Assembly: GCF_945859685.1 (NCBI RefSeq)
Contig: NC_079147.1
Coordinates: forward strand, 81,646,315 to 81,710,314
Length of the DNA stretch: 64,000 nucleotides
Direction: 5' to 3'
From: Eupeodes corollae
Lineage: Eukaryota; Arthropoda; Insecta; Diptera; Syrphidae
Shown: positions 10,060-19,020 of the stretch, piece by piece
Position numbering within the stretch: position 1 is the stretch's first letter
Layout of the letters: every line of letters starts with the position of its first letter
Program-made: the position numbers and the translations under genes
The notes under the pieces: generated by a model
Databases searched by the model: none
Told to the model about the DNA's origin: nothing
The model's input: the letters and a program-made list of their open reading frames with translations, nothing else

Positions 10060-13000
10060 TTCTCAAAACCCACCTCTGTCTATCAACTCCTACTCTCACC
10101 TCCCCGCGGTGAACATCGGGTGCCTAGTACCTCAACTGGAGATTGGGTTCCAACCCCAGTGGAAAGTTGTTGGGGGCAGCAAACGAGAGAGGGGGGGAGA
10201 GGTGTTTCCACTAAGGCACCTCTCCTTATCCAGGCGGCAGCGGACGAATTCTCGAGATAGAATCAACGGTGGCGTCTACAGTTCCAGCAAGGTCGAACTA
10301 CTTAGTGAACACCTTATAGGGCTTCTTCGACATATTCGGAGCCCAGGCCTATAAGGAGCGGTTCATCCGGCTCCCCTTCCTTGGAGTTATACTAAGGATC
10401 TGGCCCTCCAGGTTGGGGGTTGTGCCGTCGGGGTGACTTCCTGGCCACGTAAAAATATCATAGTCTCGAAGCAACAACAAGCCTCGGATACGGACGGATT
10501 CACTGTTGACAACCCACCCAACGAAATAAGGACAACGAACTTCGGATATGTACGTGGAATGTTAGGTCCCTTAACAGACCACGTGCAGCCGAACAATTAG
10601 CAGAAGCCCTAAACTGCTGCAAGGCAGATATTACAGCCATCCAAGAAGTGCGATGGGATGGACCGGGTAAACGCAAACTAAAAGACTGCGATATCTACTA
10701 CGGCGACTGCTACCGAGAACAAAGACAGCGTCTATTTGGGTGTGGATTTGTTGTTGGAACTAGGCTCAGGCAAAAAGTCTTGAGTTTCAACAGTGTGAGC
10801 GAGCGCATCACGACAATCCGCATCAAGGCTAAATTCGCCAACATAAGCCTAATATGCGCGCATGCCCCAACAGAGGAGAAAGATGAAGACACCAAAGATA
10901 TGTTCTTCGAGCTCTTGGACAAGACATATGAGCAGTGCCCTGGCTATGACATTAAAATTGTCTTAGGAGATTTTAATGCCAAGCTAGGAAGAGAAGACAT
11001 CTTTGGTGGCATAATCGGGAGATACAGCCTGCACGACACTACCTCCGACAACGGATTCAGGCTGGTCGATTTCGCTGCGGGGCGAGACGTTCTGGTAGCT
11101 AGTACGCAGTTCACGCATCTTAATATCTACAAGGGGACATGGAAATCTCCTGATCAATCAACCGTCAACCAGATTGACCACATTGCGATCGACGCACGAC
11201 ACTTCTCCAGTATCCAGGATATCCGAACATTCCGAGAGGCCAACATTGACTCGGACCACTACCTCGTTGTAGCCAAGGTACGGCTACGGATATCACGATC
11301 CAAGCCAAAACAAGGAAGTACTGTGAGAAGATTCGACGTTAGACGGCTACAATCGCAAGAGACTGCCATGTCCTTTTCCGATCGAGTCTCTAATAACCTC
11401 CTAAGGAGTCCTATGCTTCCTGCATTAAGCATTGAAAACCAGTGGCAACATTGCCTTGCAGCCATCAGAGATGCCGCCTCTGAAGTGCTAGGTTTCACAC
11501 GGCCACCACAGCGAAACCCCTGGTTTGACGACGAATGCCAGCAAGCTCACGCAGCGAAACAAGAGGCATACAAAACGGCGCTGCACAAAAGGACGAGAGC
11601 TGCTCGCGGAAAAAAAAGAGAGCATGAGAAGCGCGCGATCGAGGAGATAGAGGGATGTCACAACAGGAATGAGGTTCGTAAATTTTACCAAAAGGTAAAA
11701 AAAACCTCCCAAGGGTACCAGCCACGAACCGAAGCCTGTAAAGACGATCAAGGGAACATCGTAGTAGAACCACAGTCGATGCTGAGAATATGGAAAGATC
11801 ACTTCTCCAAATTATATAACGGCGATGACGAACCGAATTCCGCTGTAAGGGAGATAGAACCACTCAACCTCGGCGACGCAGATCAACAATTCCGCCTACC
11901 CGACCTTGACGAAGTGAAGATAGCTATATCTAAACTTAAGTCAAACAAAGCTGCTGGAGCTGACGGCATCGCTGCCGAACTATTCAAAGCAGCAGGCGAT
12001 GACTTGGTAGGGAGCATGCACCAACTCATCTGCAAAATTTGGTCGGAAGAAAGCATGCCCGATGAGTGGAATCTCAGCATAGTGTGCCCGATACATAAGA
12101 AAGGAGACCCTCTAAACAGTGTTCTTAACATTGCGTATAAGATCCTCTCTGCCGTATTATGTGAACGTCTGAAGCCATTCGTCAACAACCTGATTGGTCC
12201 TTAACAGTGTGGCTTCAGACCAGGAAAGTCCACTATCGACCAAATATTCACACTACGGCAGATCTTGGAAAAAACCCAGGAGCTTCAAATCGATACCCAC
12301 CATCTCTTTATCGATTTTAAAGCCGCGTATGACAGCATCTATAGGGAAGAGCTCTACCGAGCAATGTCTAGTTTTGGCATCCCTGTCAAACTTATCCGTT
12401 TGTGCAGAATGACGATGGAGAATGCACGCTGCTCTATCAAGGTCGGAAAAGATCTTACCGATGCATTTGATGTCAAAAAAGGTTTTAGACAAGGCGATGC
12501 ACTGTCATGCGACTTCTTCAACATCGTTCTGGAAAGAATTGTGCAAAACTCAACCGTCAACACTAGAGGCACAATCTTCCAAAGATCCATCCAATTACTC
12601 GGATACGCAGATGATATTGACATAATTGGAAGATCAAAGCGTGATGTCAGTGGAGCGTTATTGAGCATTGCGACGGAAGCGAAGAAGATGGGTTTAGTGG
12701 TCAATGAGGGCAAGACCAAGTATATGCTGTCATCAAAAAAGGACACTGAACGACGACGTCTTGGACAAAACGTCACCATGGACAGCTATAACTTTGAGGT
12801 AGTTAAGGACTTTGTCTACCTAGGCACCGCTATTAATGCAGACAACGACACCAGCGCTGAAATCAAACGAAGAATAACTCTTGCAAATCGCTGCTTCTTT
12901 GGACTTAGAAGGCAATTGAGAAGTAAAGTCCTCTCTCGAGCATGTAAAATCACCATCTATAAGACACTCATCATCCCGGTTCTCATTTATGGCGCTGAGG

Positions 13001-13432
13001 CCTGGACCCTGTCAAAGAAAGATGAGAGCGTCTTAGGATGCTTCGAGAGAAAAATTCTTCGGGCGATTTTTGGTCCCGTACGCATAGATGGAGAATGGAG
13101 AAGAAGATATAACGACGAGCTGTACGGGCTGTACAGCGACACTGACCTAGTTAGCAGAATCAAAGTCCAACAGCTTAGATGGCTAGGTCATGTAGAGCGG
13201 ATGGACATCAACGCTCCAGCCCGGAAGGTCTTCGAATCCAATCCCGAGGGACGGCGCAGTAGAGGAAGACCGCGACTCAGGTGGCGCACCCAGGTGGGAG
13301 AGGACCTCAACCAACTTGGCGTGCGAAACTGGAGACAGCTAGCTAGGGACCGAGCTGGCTGGAGACGCTTGTTGGTTGAGGCCCAGGTCCGCCCCGGACT
13401 GTAGCGCCACCTTAAGTAAGTAAGTAAGTAAG
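10060..13432 (+). mobile_element. Near-complete RTE-like non-LTR retrotransposon
   Basis: A GC-richer block in AT-rich surroundings with a 5' leader (about 10060-10510), one long endonuclease/RT frame and a very short 3' region. It ends in a tandem AAGT tail (about 13412-13432); short 3' ends closed by simple tandem repeats are typical of the RTE clade. Two other copies are in this window: a decayed one in the mats intron (25320-27705) and a fragment at the right edge. The 5' boundary is approximate because no target-site duplication was recognised. Confidence 0.82.
10510..13404 (+). pseudogene. RTE-like endonuclease/reverse transcriptase, one nonsense codon
   Basis: APE-type endonuclease followed by reverse transcriptase in one frame. 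Visible: TWNVRSLNRP (10552 on), ITAIQEVRW (catalytic Glu), VLGDFNAKLG (about 10963), NQIDHIAID and DSDHYLV (catalytic His, about 11250); then the RT with CPIHKKGDPLN, CGFRPGKSTIDQIF, FIDFKAAYDS (motif A, about 12310), RQGDALSCDFF (motif B), GYADDIDIIG (catalytic Asp pair, 12601 on) and a C-terminal LRWLGHVERM region. The frame is closed once, by TAA at 12202-12204, where the copy at 26750 has TAT (Tyr). Just before it, a few residues expected between GDPLN and LNIAYK (an NYRGISL-type block) are missing in frame. The first ATG in frame is 10648, which would lose the start of the endonuclease, so the true start is unclear. Confidence 0.85.
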
Positions 13433-14120
13433 AGTTTAAGTTTATAGTAAGCTACATATGTCAAAACCTGAAAGTAGGAGAAATTACGCTAGTAATAACT
13501 CTTTTTATTTCCTATATAAAGCTTTAACTTTTTGCCAGTACAATGTTGCCGCAACTCTTAACGAAAGTGTAATTAAATAAATAAAAAGACCTAACAAAAT
13601 ATAGAGTTTAAACGTATTTTGAATTCTTTATACATCAAAAACGCATTAAAATGCGGAAAGTATCTTAGAAATTTAAGAAAAATATTGCAATTAGTTGCGT
13701 TTTTAATTGTGATATTGATGCAACTAATTGCAATATATTTTTAACATCAGTAAGATACTTCTTTGAATTAAATGTTTTCTTAATCTATATTTGTCCAAAA
13801 ATATTTTCATATTTGATTTTGTAATGGTTCTCAGCTTTCGGCTTAGGCTTGTGGCAACGCTGTTGAGTTAATAAGTTATAGCATTTATTAGGAAGTAAAA
13901 CCGACTTACCACCTGTGTATATTCATGATAATAACAGATCATATCTATTATAAATATTTATGGTGATTGCAAACGCAGATTTAAGGTTCATCTATTAACA
14001 TAGAACATTTCAGCATTCTATTTATAAAAAACTAAAAGTACGTTAACTAGTGTGTAGGTAGCAGCTGCCACTTTTGTGGTTGGGGTCTATGCGATTAAAA
14101 ATAAATAAAATAGTGACATA
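13433..14120. other. Non-coding DNA with a hairpin
   Basis: No supported gene. It contains a 41-bp imperfect inverted repeat (13658-13698 with 13720-13760), listed separately. A possible minus-strand splice donor (GTAAGT) lies near 13908. Confidence 0.4.
13658..13760. repeat. Imperfect inverted repeat, 41-bp arms and 21-nt loop
   Basis: The arms begin AAGTATCTTA and end TATTGCAATTAGTTGC. The outer 10 bp and inner 17-20 bp pair well, while about 10 bp between them do not. It could be a tiny inverted-repeat element or a hairpin transcript. The central mismatch block is larger than is usual for a microRNA precursor. Confidence 0.7.
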
Positions 14121-14121
14121 C

Positions 14122-14240
14122 CTTGAGGCTCCACAAGAGTAAAATCCAATCCAACTTATCTTCCTCAATCTCAGTCTCATCCACAATCCAGTGTGTTTTT
14201 TTGACTGCGCAAATTATTTCTTGCCATGAGCAACCTCAAA
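14122..14240 (-). other. Candidate coding exon of unknown gene
   Basis: On the minus strand an open stretch encodes SWQEIICAVKKTHW followed by IVDETEIEEDKLDWILLLWS and ends at AAG|GTATGT, a strong splice donor. The charged, Trp-rich peptide looks protein-like, but no in-frame ATG precedes it and no partner exon was identified. It may be a lone host exon, a pseudogene or an old transposon piece. Confidence 0.25.
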
Positions 14241-14769
14241 TGTCACATTTGACACAACGGTTAATCTGTTGTTTACTTTTTAGTTGATTAACCTTTTGTC
14301 TCTGTAGTTTTTTTTTTTACAAAATAAAATTAAAACAAATTATATAAAAAATACCTTTGAGTAGTAGTGAACAACAAAAATATAAGAATTTAAATATATT
14401 TCCATTTTCTTTAATTAATTTACTTACTTAATGTAAAAAATATGTAGGTATGACCGCACTCGACAACAATTTAAATGAAATGAAATTTTAATTTCAAAAA
14501 GACTTCGAAAAATTTACGCTCATTTACGCTGGATGTTGGATTGTTGGTCTGTATTGGATTATCTGATGACAGGCTGATATTCTTGTCATCGGAAATATTC
14601 AATGGAGACCTCAAGTTAACTTATTGTTGAAGTGTCACGTAGTTACGACTTGTAAAAATTCTCCATAACTCAGCAGAGGAGTTTAGTTGAAAGTGTCAAA
14701 GTGACTGATTTTAATGAACTGTCAAAGTAAATGAACTGTAAAAGTGAATGATTTGAATGAATGTGTTAT

Positions 14770-15320
14770 GGCTGAATCAAAACAAAAACAAAACTTCGGT
14801 TTCACCTGACATTTATGAGTTCAGTCATATGAATTCAATGCATGCTATCACAATGAATCTTTGACCCCAAGTTTCGTTTGAAAATCGAAACGAAAAGAAC
14901 GTAATGTAACGTAGTGTGACTCCAAACGGAAGCTTCTCCAGATGTGTTTCAATAAGAGCGCGGAGTATGCTTATGCTTTAAGAGACATCCTTGTTATTTC
15001 AAAGAAGTGCTCTGGGTCATTATCCTTCATTTGGTTATAGCTCAGAGCATAGAACTCTTCCTCATCTCTATGTATATTGGGCTTCCGGACCCACCAAGGT
15101 CTCTCAGTCTGTGCTTCTTCTTGCTTCATGAGCTGAACATACCCACTAAAGACTGTGTAAGCTACTACCGCGATAATTTTAATTTTTTTGATTTCAAAAT
15201 TCATATTTTTTATTGCACGACAAACAAAAACAAACTTTTGAGAACAAATAATAACTGCTAATGACATAAGTGTCATTTTAGAAGACGAAGCCGTAGCTGA
15301 AGCGTGTTTGTGATTCAGCC
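14770..15320 (-). mobile_element. Non-autonomous PIF/Harbinger-like element, copy A
   Basis: The left end reads GGCTGAATC and the right end GATTCAGCC. The right terminal region (GACGAAGCC, AGCTGAAGCGTGT) matches the 35-bp terminal repeats of copy B at 16603-16943. Internal blocks shared with copy B include GAATTCAATGCATGCTATCA and TGTGACTCCAAACGGAAGCT. Unlike copy B, it retains a piece of transposase-like coding sequence on the minus strand, supporting PIF/Harbinger. The left terminal repeat is degraded and no clean target duplication is visible. Confidence 0.7.
14971..15190 (-). pseudogene. PIF/Harbinger transposase N-terminal fragment
   Basis: The minus-strand frame contains RPWWVRKPNIHRDEEEFYAL, then YNQMKDNDPEHFFEITRMS. 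This fits the signature near the start of PIF/Harbinger (HARBI1-like) transposases: a WWVR motif, then a DPE-x-FF-x-x-x-RMS motif preceding the nuclease domain. The catalytic domain is absent. The open frame reaches 15276, but the N-terminal residues there look non-homologous. It is a fossil inside the non-autonomous element. Confidence 0.55.
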
Positions 15321-15724
15321 ACGTTTGCTTTGAGCTACAGTTACATAAATATTAAGCCACTGTTCTTTGAGCGAACATTGAAACCAATCATTAGTACAAG
15401 CTTATGGATATGATTTACAATTTCTGTTGTTAAAATAAAATCTATTTACCGGAATGATTAAAATTGTAATACAAATCAGTGGAACTATTTGTTTTAATTT
15501 TGAATAAAATAAAATCAGCTTTTAAGAAAAATTTATTTCTATGATTGTGTTTGTACTTCTAATCAAAAGGAAACAATAAAATATCCATTCAAACATTTTT
15601 CTGGATTGATTTACGTAAATGTCGTAATATGACCCGTAAAGCAAAATCCGGAAAATATGTTTGATTTTCTGTGCAAGTTTCTTATTTAACATCAAAATAT
15701 CGTAGCATAATTAAGTGAACAAAC

Positions 15725-16083
15725 TCGATAATAGGTGCCATAACCGGACACTATAATAGAAAATCACGCCACGAGACTAGGCGTATTCTCAAATGACTTT
15801 TGCATAAGTCGTATGGACGAGAAAGAGGAGGAAACAGTTCTTCACCTTCTCTGTACATGGCCTGCTCTAGCTCAAAAACGCAAGAATTATCGTGGAGAAT
15901 TCTTCTTCTAAATTATATCAGCATATTCAGCCTCTCACGTTTCGTAAGGGACTCAAACTGGTTCCATTGAGTTTAGGAGGAAGCTTCAAGATTAATTTGG
16001 TATCACAATGGGCCATTAAACTAGCCTAAGTGTGTCCGTTTCCATCATGGACAGCCACTTTAACCTAACCTAACCTAACCTTA
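15725..16083 (+). mobile_element. 3' fragment of an R1/LOA-like LINE
   Basis: In shifting frames the sequence gives a TGHY-type stretch, then MDEKEEETVLHLLC and WPALAQKRKNYRGE. This is the Cys-rich C-terminal region of R1/LOA-type LINE proteins (DFCRSC-MDEEEEET-HLLC-CPAL). It ends in a short non-coding tail (TGTGTCCGTTTCCATCATGG) closing with CCTAA pentamers (about 16063-16080). Similar tails or C-termini are at 27765-27960 (minus), 33388-33475 (minus) and 37988-38100. Confidence 0.68.
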
Positions 16084-16319
16084 GTGCACTTAAAGAAAAG
16101 CCAATTTGATCACAAACGATTTCAGAAAGTATGATCTAATTTTATATTGTTTTAGTGTTTTTCCAAGGCAGATCGTCTAATGCTGAGCTACATTAAACTT
16201 TTAAAATGCAAAAATAAATAAATCTCTCATTTTTTCTCTATAAGGCAGGGATTTGACATCTGTCAAACTAAGTTGTTAAACCAGTTTTTTTCAGTTTAAA
16301 GTCTGACATTTACGAAAAT

Positions 16320-17312
16320 GGATCGCTTAGCTATCGCACAACGCATACAAATTGTTAAATACACATATATCGTGCTTTAAGGCAAGATTATGGTTTACAT
16401 AATCGTCTAACTACGCAAGTAATTAGTAAAATTATGAAGAAAAAAGAGACTGGATGAAGAAAATGTGAAATTTGAGTGAAATTGTTGCCCAACACCTGAA
16501 TTTGTCGATTCCTCGTCATTATGGCATATTTTGCATTTGGATCTACATCTACATACATATAAAATCCAGCTCACCTAACAACTGAAGCCAGCTGATCATT
16601 CATGGCTGAATCACATACATGCTTCAGCTTCGGCTTCGCCTGACGTTTACGAGTTCAGCCATAGGAATTCAATGCATGCTATCACAATGTAGCTTCGACC
16701 TCACGTTTTGTTTGACAATAGTAAGGAAAAGAATGTAATGTAACGTAATGTGACTCCAAACGGAAGCTCTAGTTCAATTTTCTGAACATTTGCTTTGTCT
16801 GACAGCAGTAAAAAAATGTCAACAAACAAAATATTTGCTCTTTGCAGGGATGAAATAATAAAAATGCCATTTAAAGCAACCTCGAAGCAGGCCTAACGTA
16901 ACGCAGACGAAGCCGAAGCTGAAGCGTGTATGTGTTTCAGCCATCACAACCTCGTAGATACGTCGAATAGGTGCTTGAACAACAGGCATGCGGTGGACGG
17001 CGATTTTTACAACAAATTTTCTTCAGCGACTAAGCACGTTTTCACTCGTTAATATGTAAATAAACCAAATTGTCATATTTGGGGTTCTGAGAATCGCCAA
17101 GTAATTGAAGAGAGTCCGTTACATCTCCAAAAAGTCACTGTTTGTTCGGCCTTTGGTGCGGAGGTGTGATTGGACCTAACTTCTTCGAAAACGACGATGG
17201 AACTACTGTCATCATCAATTTGGAGCCTTATGGTCATATGATAACCAACTTCTGCCTGCTATTGAAGAATACAACTCGGAGAATATGTGGTTACAATAAG
17301 ACAGTTCCATAC
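16320..17312 (+). pseudogene. Mariner-like transposase fossil, 5' half (interrupted by a MITE and a LINE)
   Basis: Starts MDRLAIAQRIQIVK, then in a shifted frame RALRQDYGLHNRLTTQVISK, the N-terminal HTH of the insect mariner-like family with QR-x-x-IV-K and ALR-x-x-YG-x-HNRP signatures. Further on it reads ILHLDLHLHTYKIQLT and LKPADH. After the MITE (16603-16943) it resumes with PRRYVE-stop-VLEQQ, FFSD (first Asp), YVNKPNCHIWGSENRQ, GVIGPNFFENDDG and MWLQ-stop-D (second Asp region). There it is cut by the LINE; the rest lies at 22141-22540. Stops and frameshifts show it was dead long before. Confidence 0.78.
16603..16943. mobile_element. PIF/Harbinger-like MITE, copy B, with TCA target duplication
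   Basis: Terminal inverted repeats of about 35 bp (TGGCTGAATCACATACATGC on the left; the right end is its reverse complement with two mismatches in the first 36 bases). They are flanked by a direct TCA at 16600-16602 and 16944-16946. Removing the element and one TCA restores continuous homology of the surrounding mariner-like gene (LKPADH then SQPRRY), which proves the insertion. It has no coding capacity. Related to copy A at 14770-15320. A 3-bp duplication and the relative's transposase fragment point to PIF/Harbinger. Confidence 0.88.
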
Positions 17313-17671
17313 TCTTAACAGTTCCATACTCTTAAGTATGAGAGCTGGTGAATAGACGTGTTATTTTACACTGGCAGTTTCTCTTCGTTTAATTTATTTA
17401 ATTCGATCGAAAAATAAACGCTTTTAATTATATTTAAACAAGTTTCGCATCACGCATCAATATTTCTGGATTTACTGCTTTTATGGCATATTAACGCGTT
17501 GATAATTAATAGTTTAATTGAAATTTAGAAATATATATTGAATAACTTTGTTAATTTGCTGTTCCGATTTCATCTGAGTTTTATTTGTACATAACATACA
17601 TACTCAATCGCTGACAAAAGTCATAATACACACCAATTTCTACTTGAATTTACCGCATCAATCACCACCAC

Positions 17672-18712
17672 ATGCCTAATCCACCAAAACGAAACACCTC
17701 CCGCTCTAACAAAAGTAAAACGACGGATTCGCCGCCAAGCAGCCTCTTTTCCCCATCACCACCTCGCAAAGTCGCTCATAACATCATGGAGGACAACAAC
17801 AATACGTGGGCTAAGATGGACGAGAGACTCGCAAAACAAAGTGAGTTCATCATTTCTCTTTTGTCAAAACAAATGTCCGATTCCGAAAAGGCTATTACCA
17901 ATAAAATCGACCGTGAAATTAATGAAATTAAAACTAGCATTAATGATATAAACAATCGAGTTGTACACTTGGAATCATTTAAAAACACGTTCAATTCCGA
18001 TATTCGGCTCATAAAAGATGATTTAAACACACTTAAAACGTCACTTAGCAAAGCTACTACCGACTGTGCAGACACTAAAACATGGCTTGCAAACAAAACA
18101 TCTGAATATGCAGAGCTACATAAAAATTTCGCTCACACTTCCGCGGAATTGGAAGGGCTTAAGCACTCTTTTAATCACTATGATAACAAAATGGTAGCAA
18201 GTGATGCATTTTTATTCGGCATCCCGAGTTTACCCGATGAAAATTTAAAAAACTTGTTCAATCAATTATGCCAAGCCATTAACATATCACCTCCCGTTTT
18301 ACGCAACATCTACCGAACTAGCACTAAAAGTAACTCGACCAACACTGCGATCATGCTCAAATTCAACTCTCCATACGATAAGAACTTTGTTCTCAAATCA
18401 ATTGGAGACTTCCGAACTTCAAGCAAACAACAACTCTGCTTGCATCATTTGGGATTTAGTGTTACGCAACCACCAAAACCTATCTACCTGCGCGAGAGCT
18501 TATCTATGCTAAACCGAAGTTTATTTCAGCGCGCCATGCTAATAAAAAAAAGTAAACAAATATCATCTGTGTATACTTCACGTGGAGTCGTGTACGTGAA
18601 ACGTAAAATTAACTCTGCAGCTTTACCAATTAAATGCTTTGGAGACTTAGAGAGAATTGCCAGTTCTGCAAATGAAGAAGAAGACCAGAATATAACTCAT
18701 CCTAAATCTTAA
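17672..18712 (+). CDS. LINE ORF1 protein (coiled coil plus FP-type nucleic-acid-binding domain)
   Basis: A 346-aa protein. LINE ORF1 proteins bind the element RNA, form multimers and act as nucleic-acid chaperones. Residues about 1-40 are basic, Ser/Pro-rich and probably disordered. About 45-165 form a long heptad-like, charged helix region (coiled coil). About 175-330 resemble the FP-type ORF1 domain common in insect LINEs: DAFLFGIPSLPDENLKNLFN, then RNIYRTSTKSNSTNTAIMLK, YLRESLSMLNRSLFQRA and RGVVYVKRKINSAALPI, with GDLERI near the end. No CCHC zinc knuckles are visible. The ATG at 17672 follows stops and suits the family start. ORF2 follows after about 310 bp. Confidence 0.82.
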   Translation: MPNPPKRNTSRSNKSKTTDSPPSSLFSPSPPRKVAHNIMEDNNNTWAKMDERLAKQSEFIISLLSKQMSDSEKAITNKIDREINEIKTSINDINNRVVHLESFKNTFNSDIRLIKDDLNTLKTSLSKATTDCADTKTWLANKTSEYAELHKNFAHTSAELEGLKHSFNHYDNKMVASDAFLFGIPSLPDENLKNLFNQLCQAINISPPVLRNIYRTSTKSNSTNTAIMLKFNSPYDKNFVLKSIGDFRTSSKQQLCLHHLGFSVTQPPKPIYLRESLSMLNRSLFQRAMLIKKSKQISSVYTSRGVVYVKRKINSAALPIKCFGDLERIASSANEEEDQNITHPKS

Positions 18713-19020
18713 TTAATATCTACTCATTCACAAAAATTTCTCTTTCTCTTATAATAATCTTAAATTTAATTTTTTCTATTTGATTTTCAATTTATTTTTT
18801 CAATTTATATTTAATTTTTATTACTTTTCTATTACTCTAATATTTTCACTCAAATCAATTTCTTGTTCTTTTACACCTAATAAAAATTCAAATCTGTTTC
18901 TATTATTTCTCTTACTTTCTCTTGTTTTATTTTCTTATTCCTTTTTCTCCTTTTTTATACCTTTCACAGCTAAGTACTGATATAAATATTATTTTTGTTT
19001 TTATTTATATATAAATAAGA
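18713..19020 (+). other. T-rich spacer between LINE ORF1 and ORF2
   Basis: A pyrimidine-rich inter-ORF region; the small open frame inside it is low-complexity. It is part of the LINE. Confidence 0.6.
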
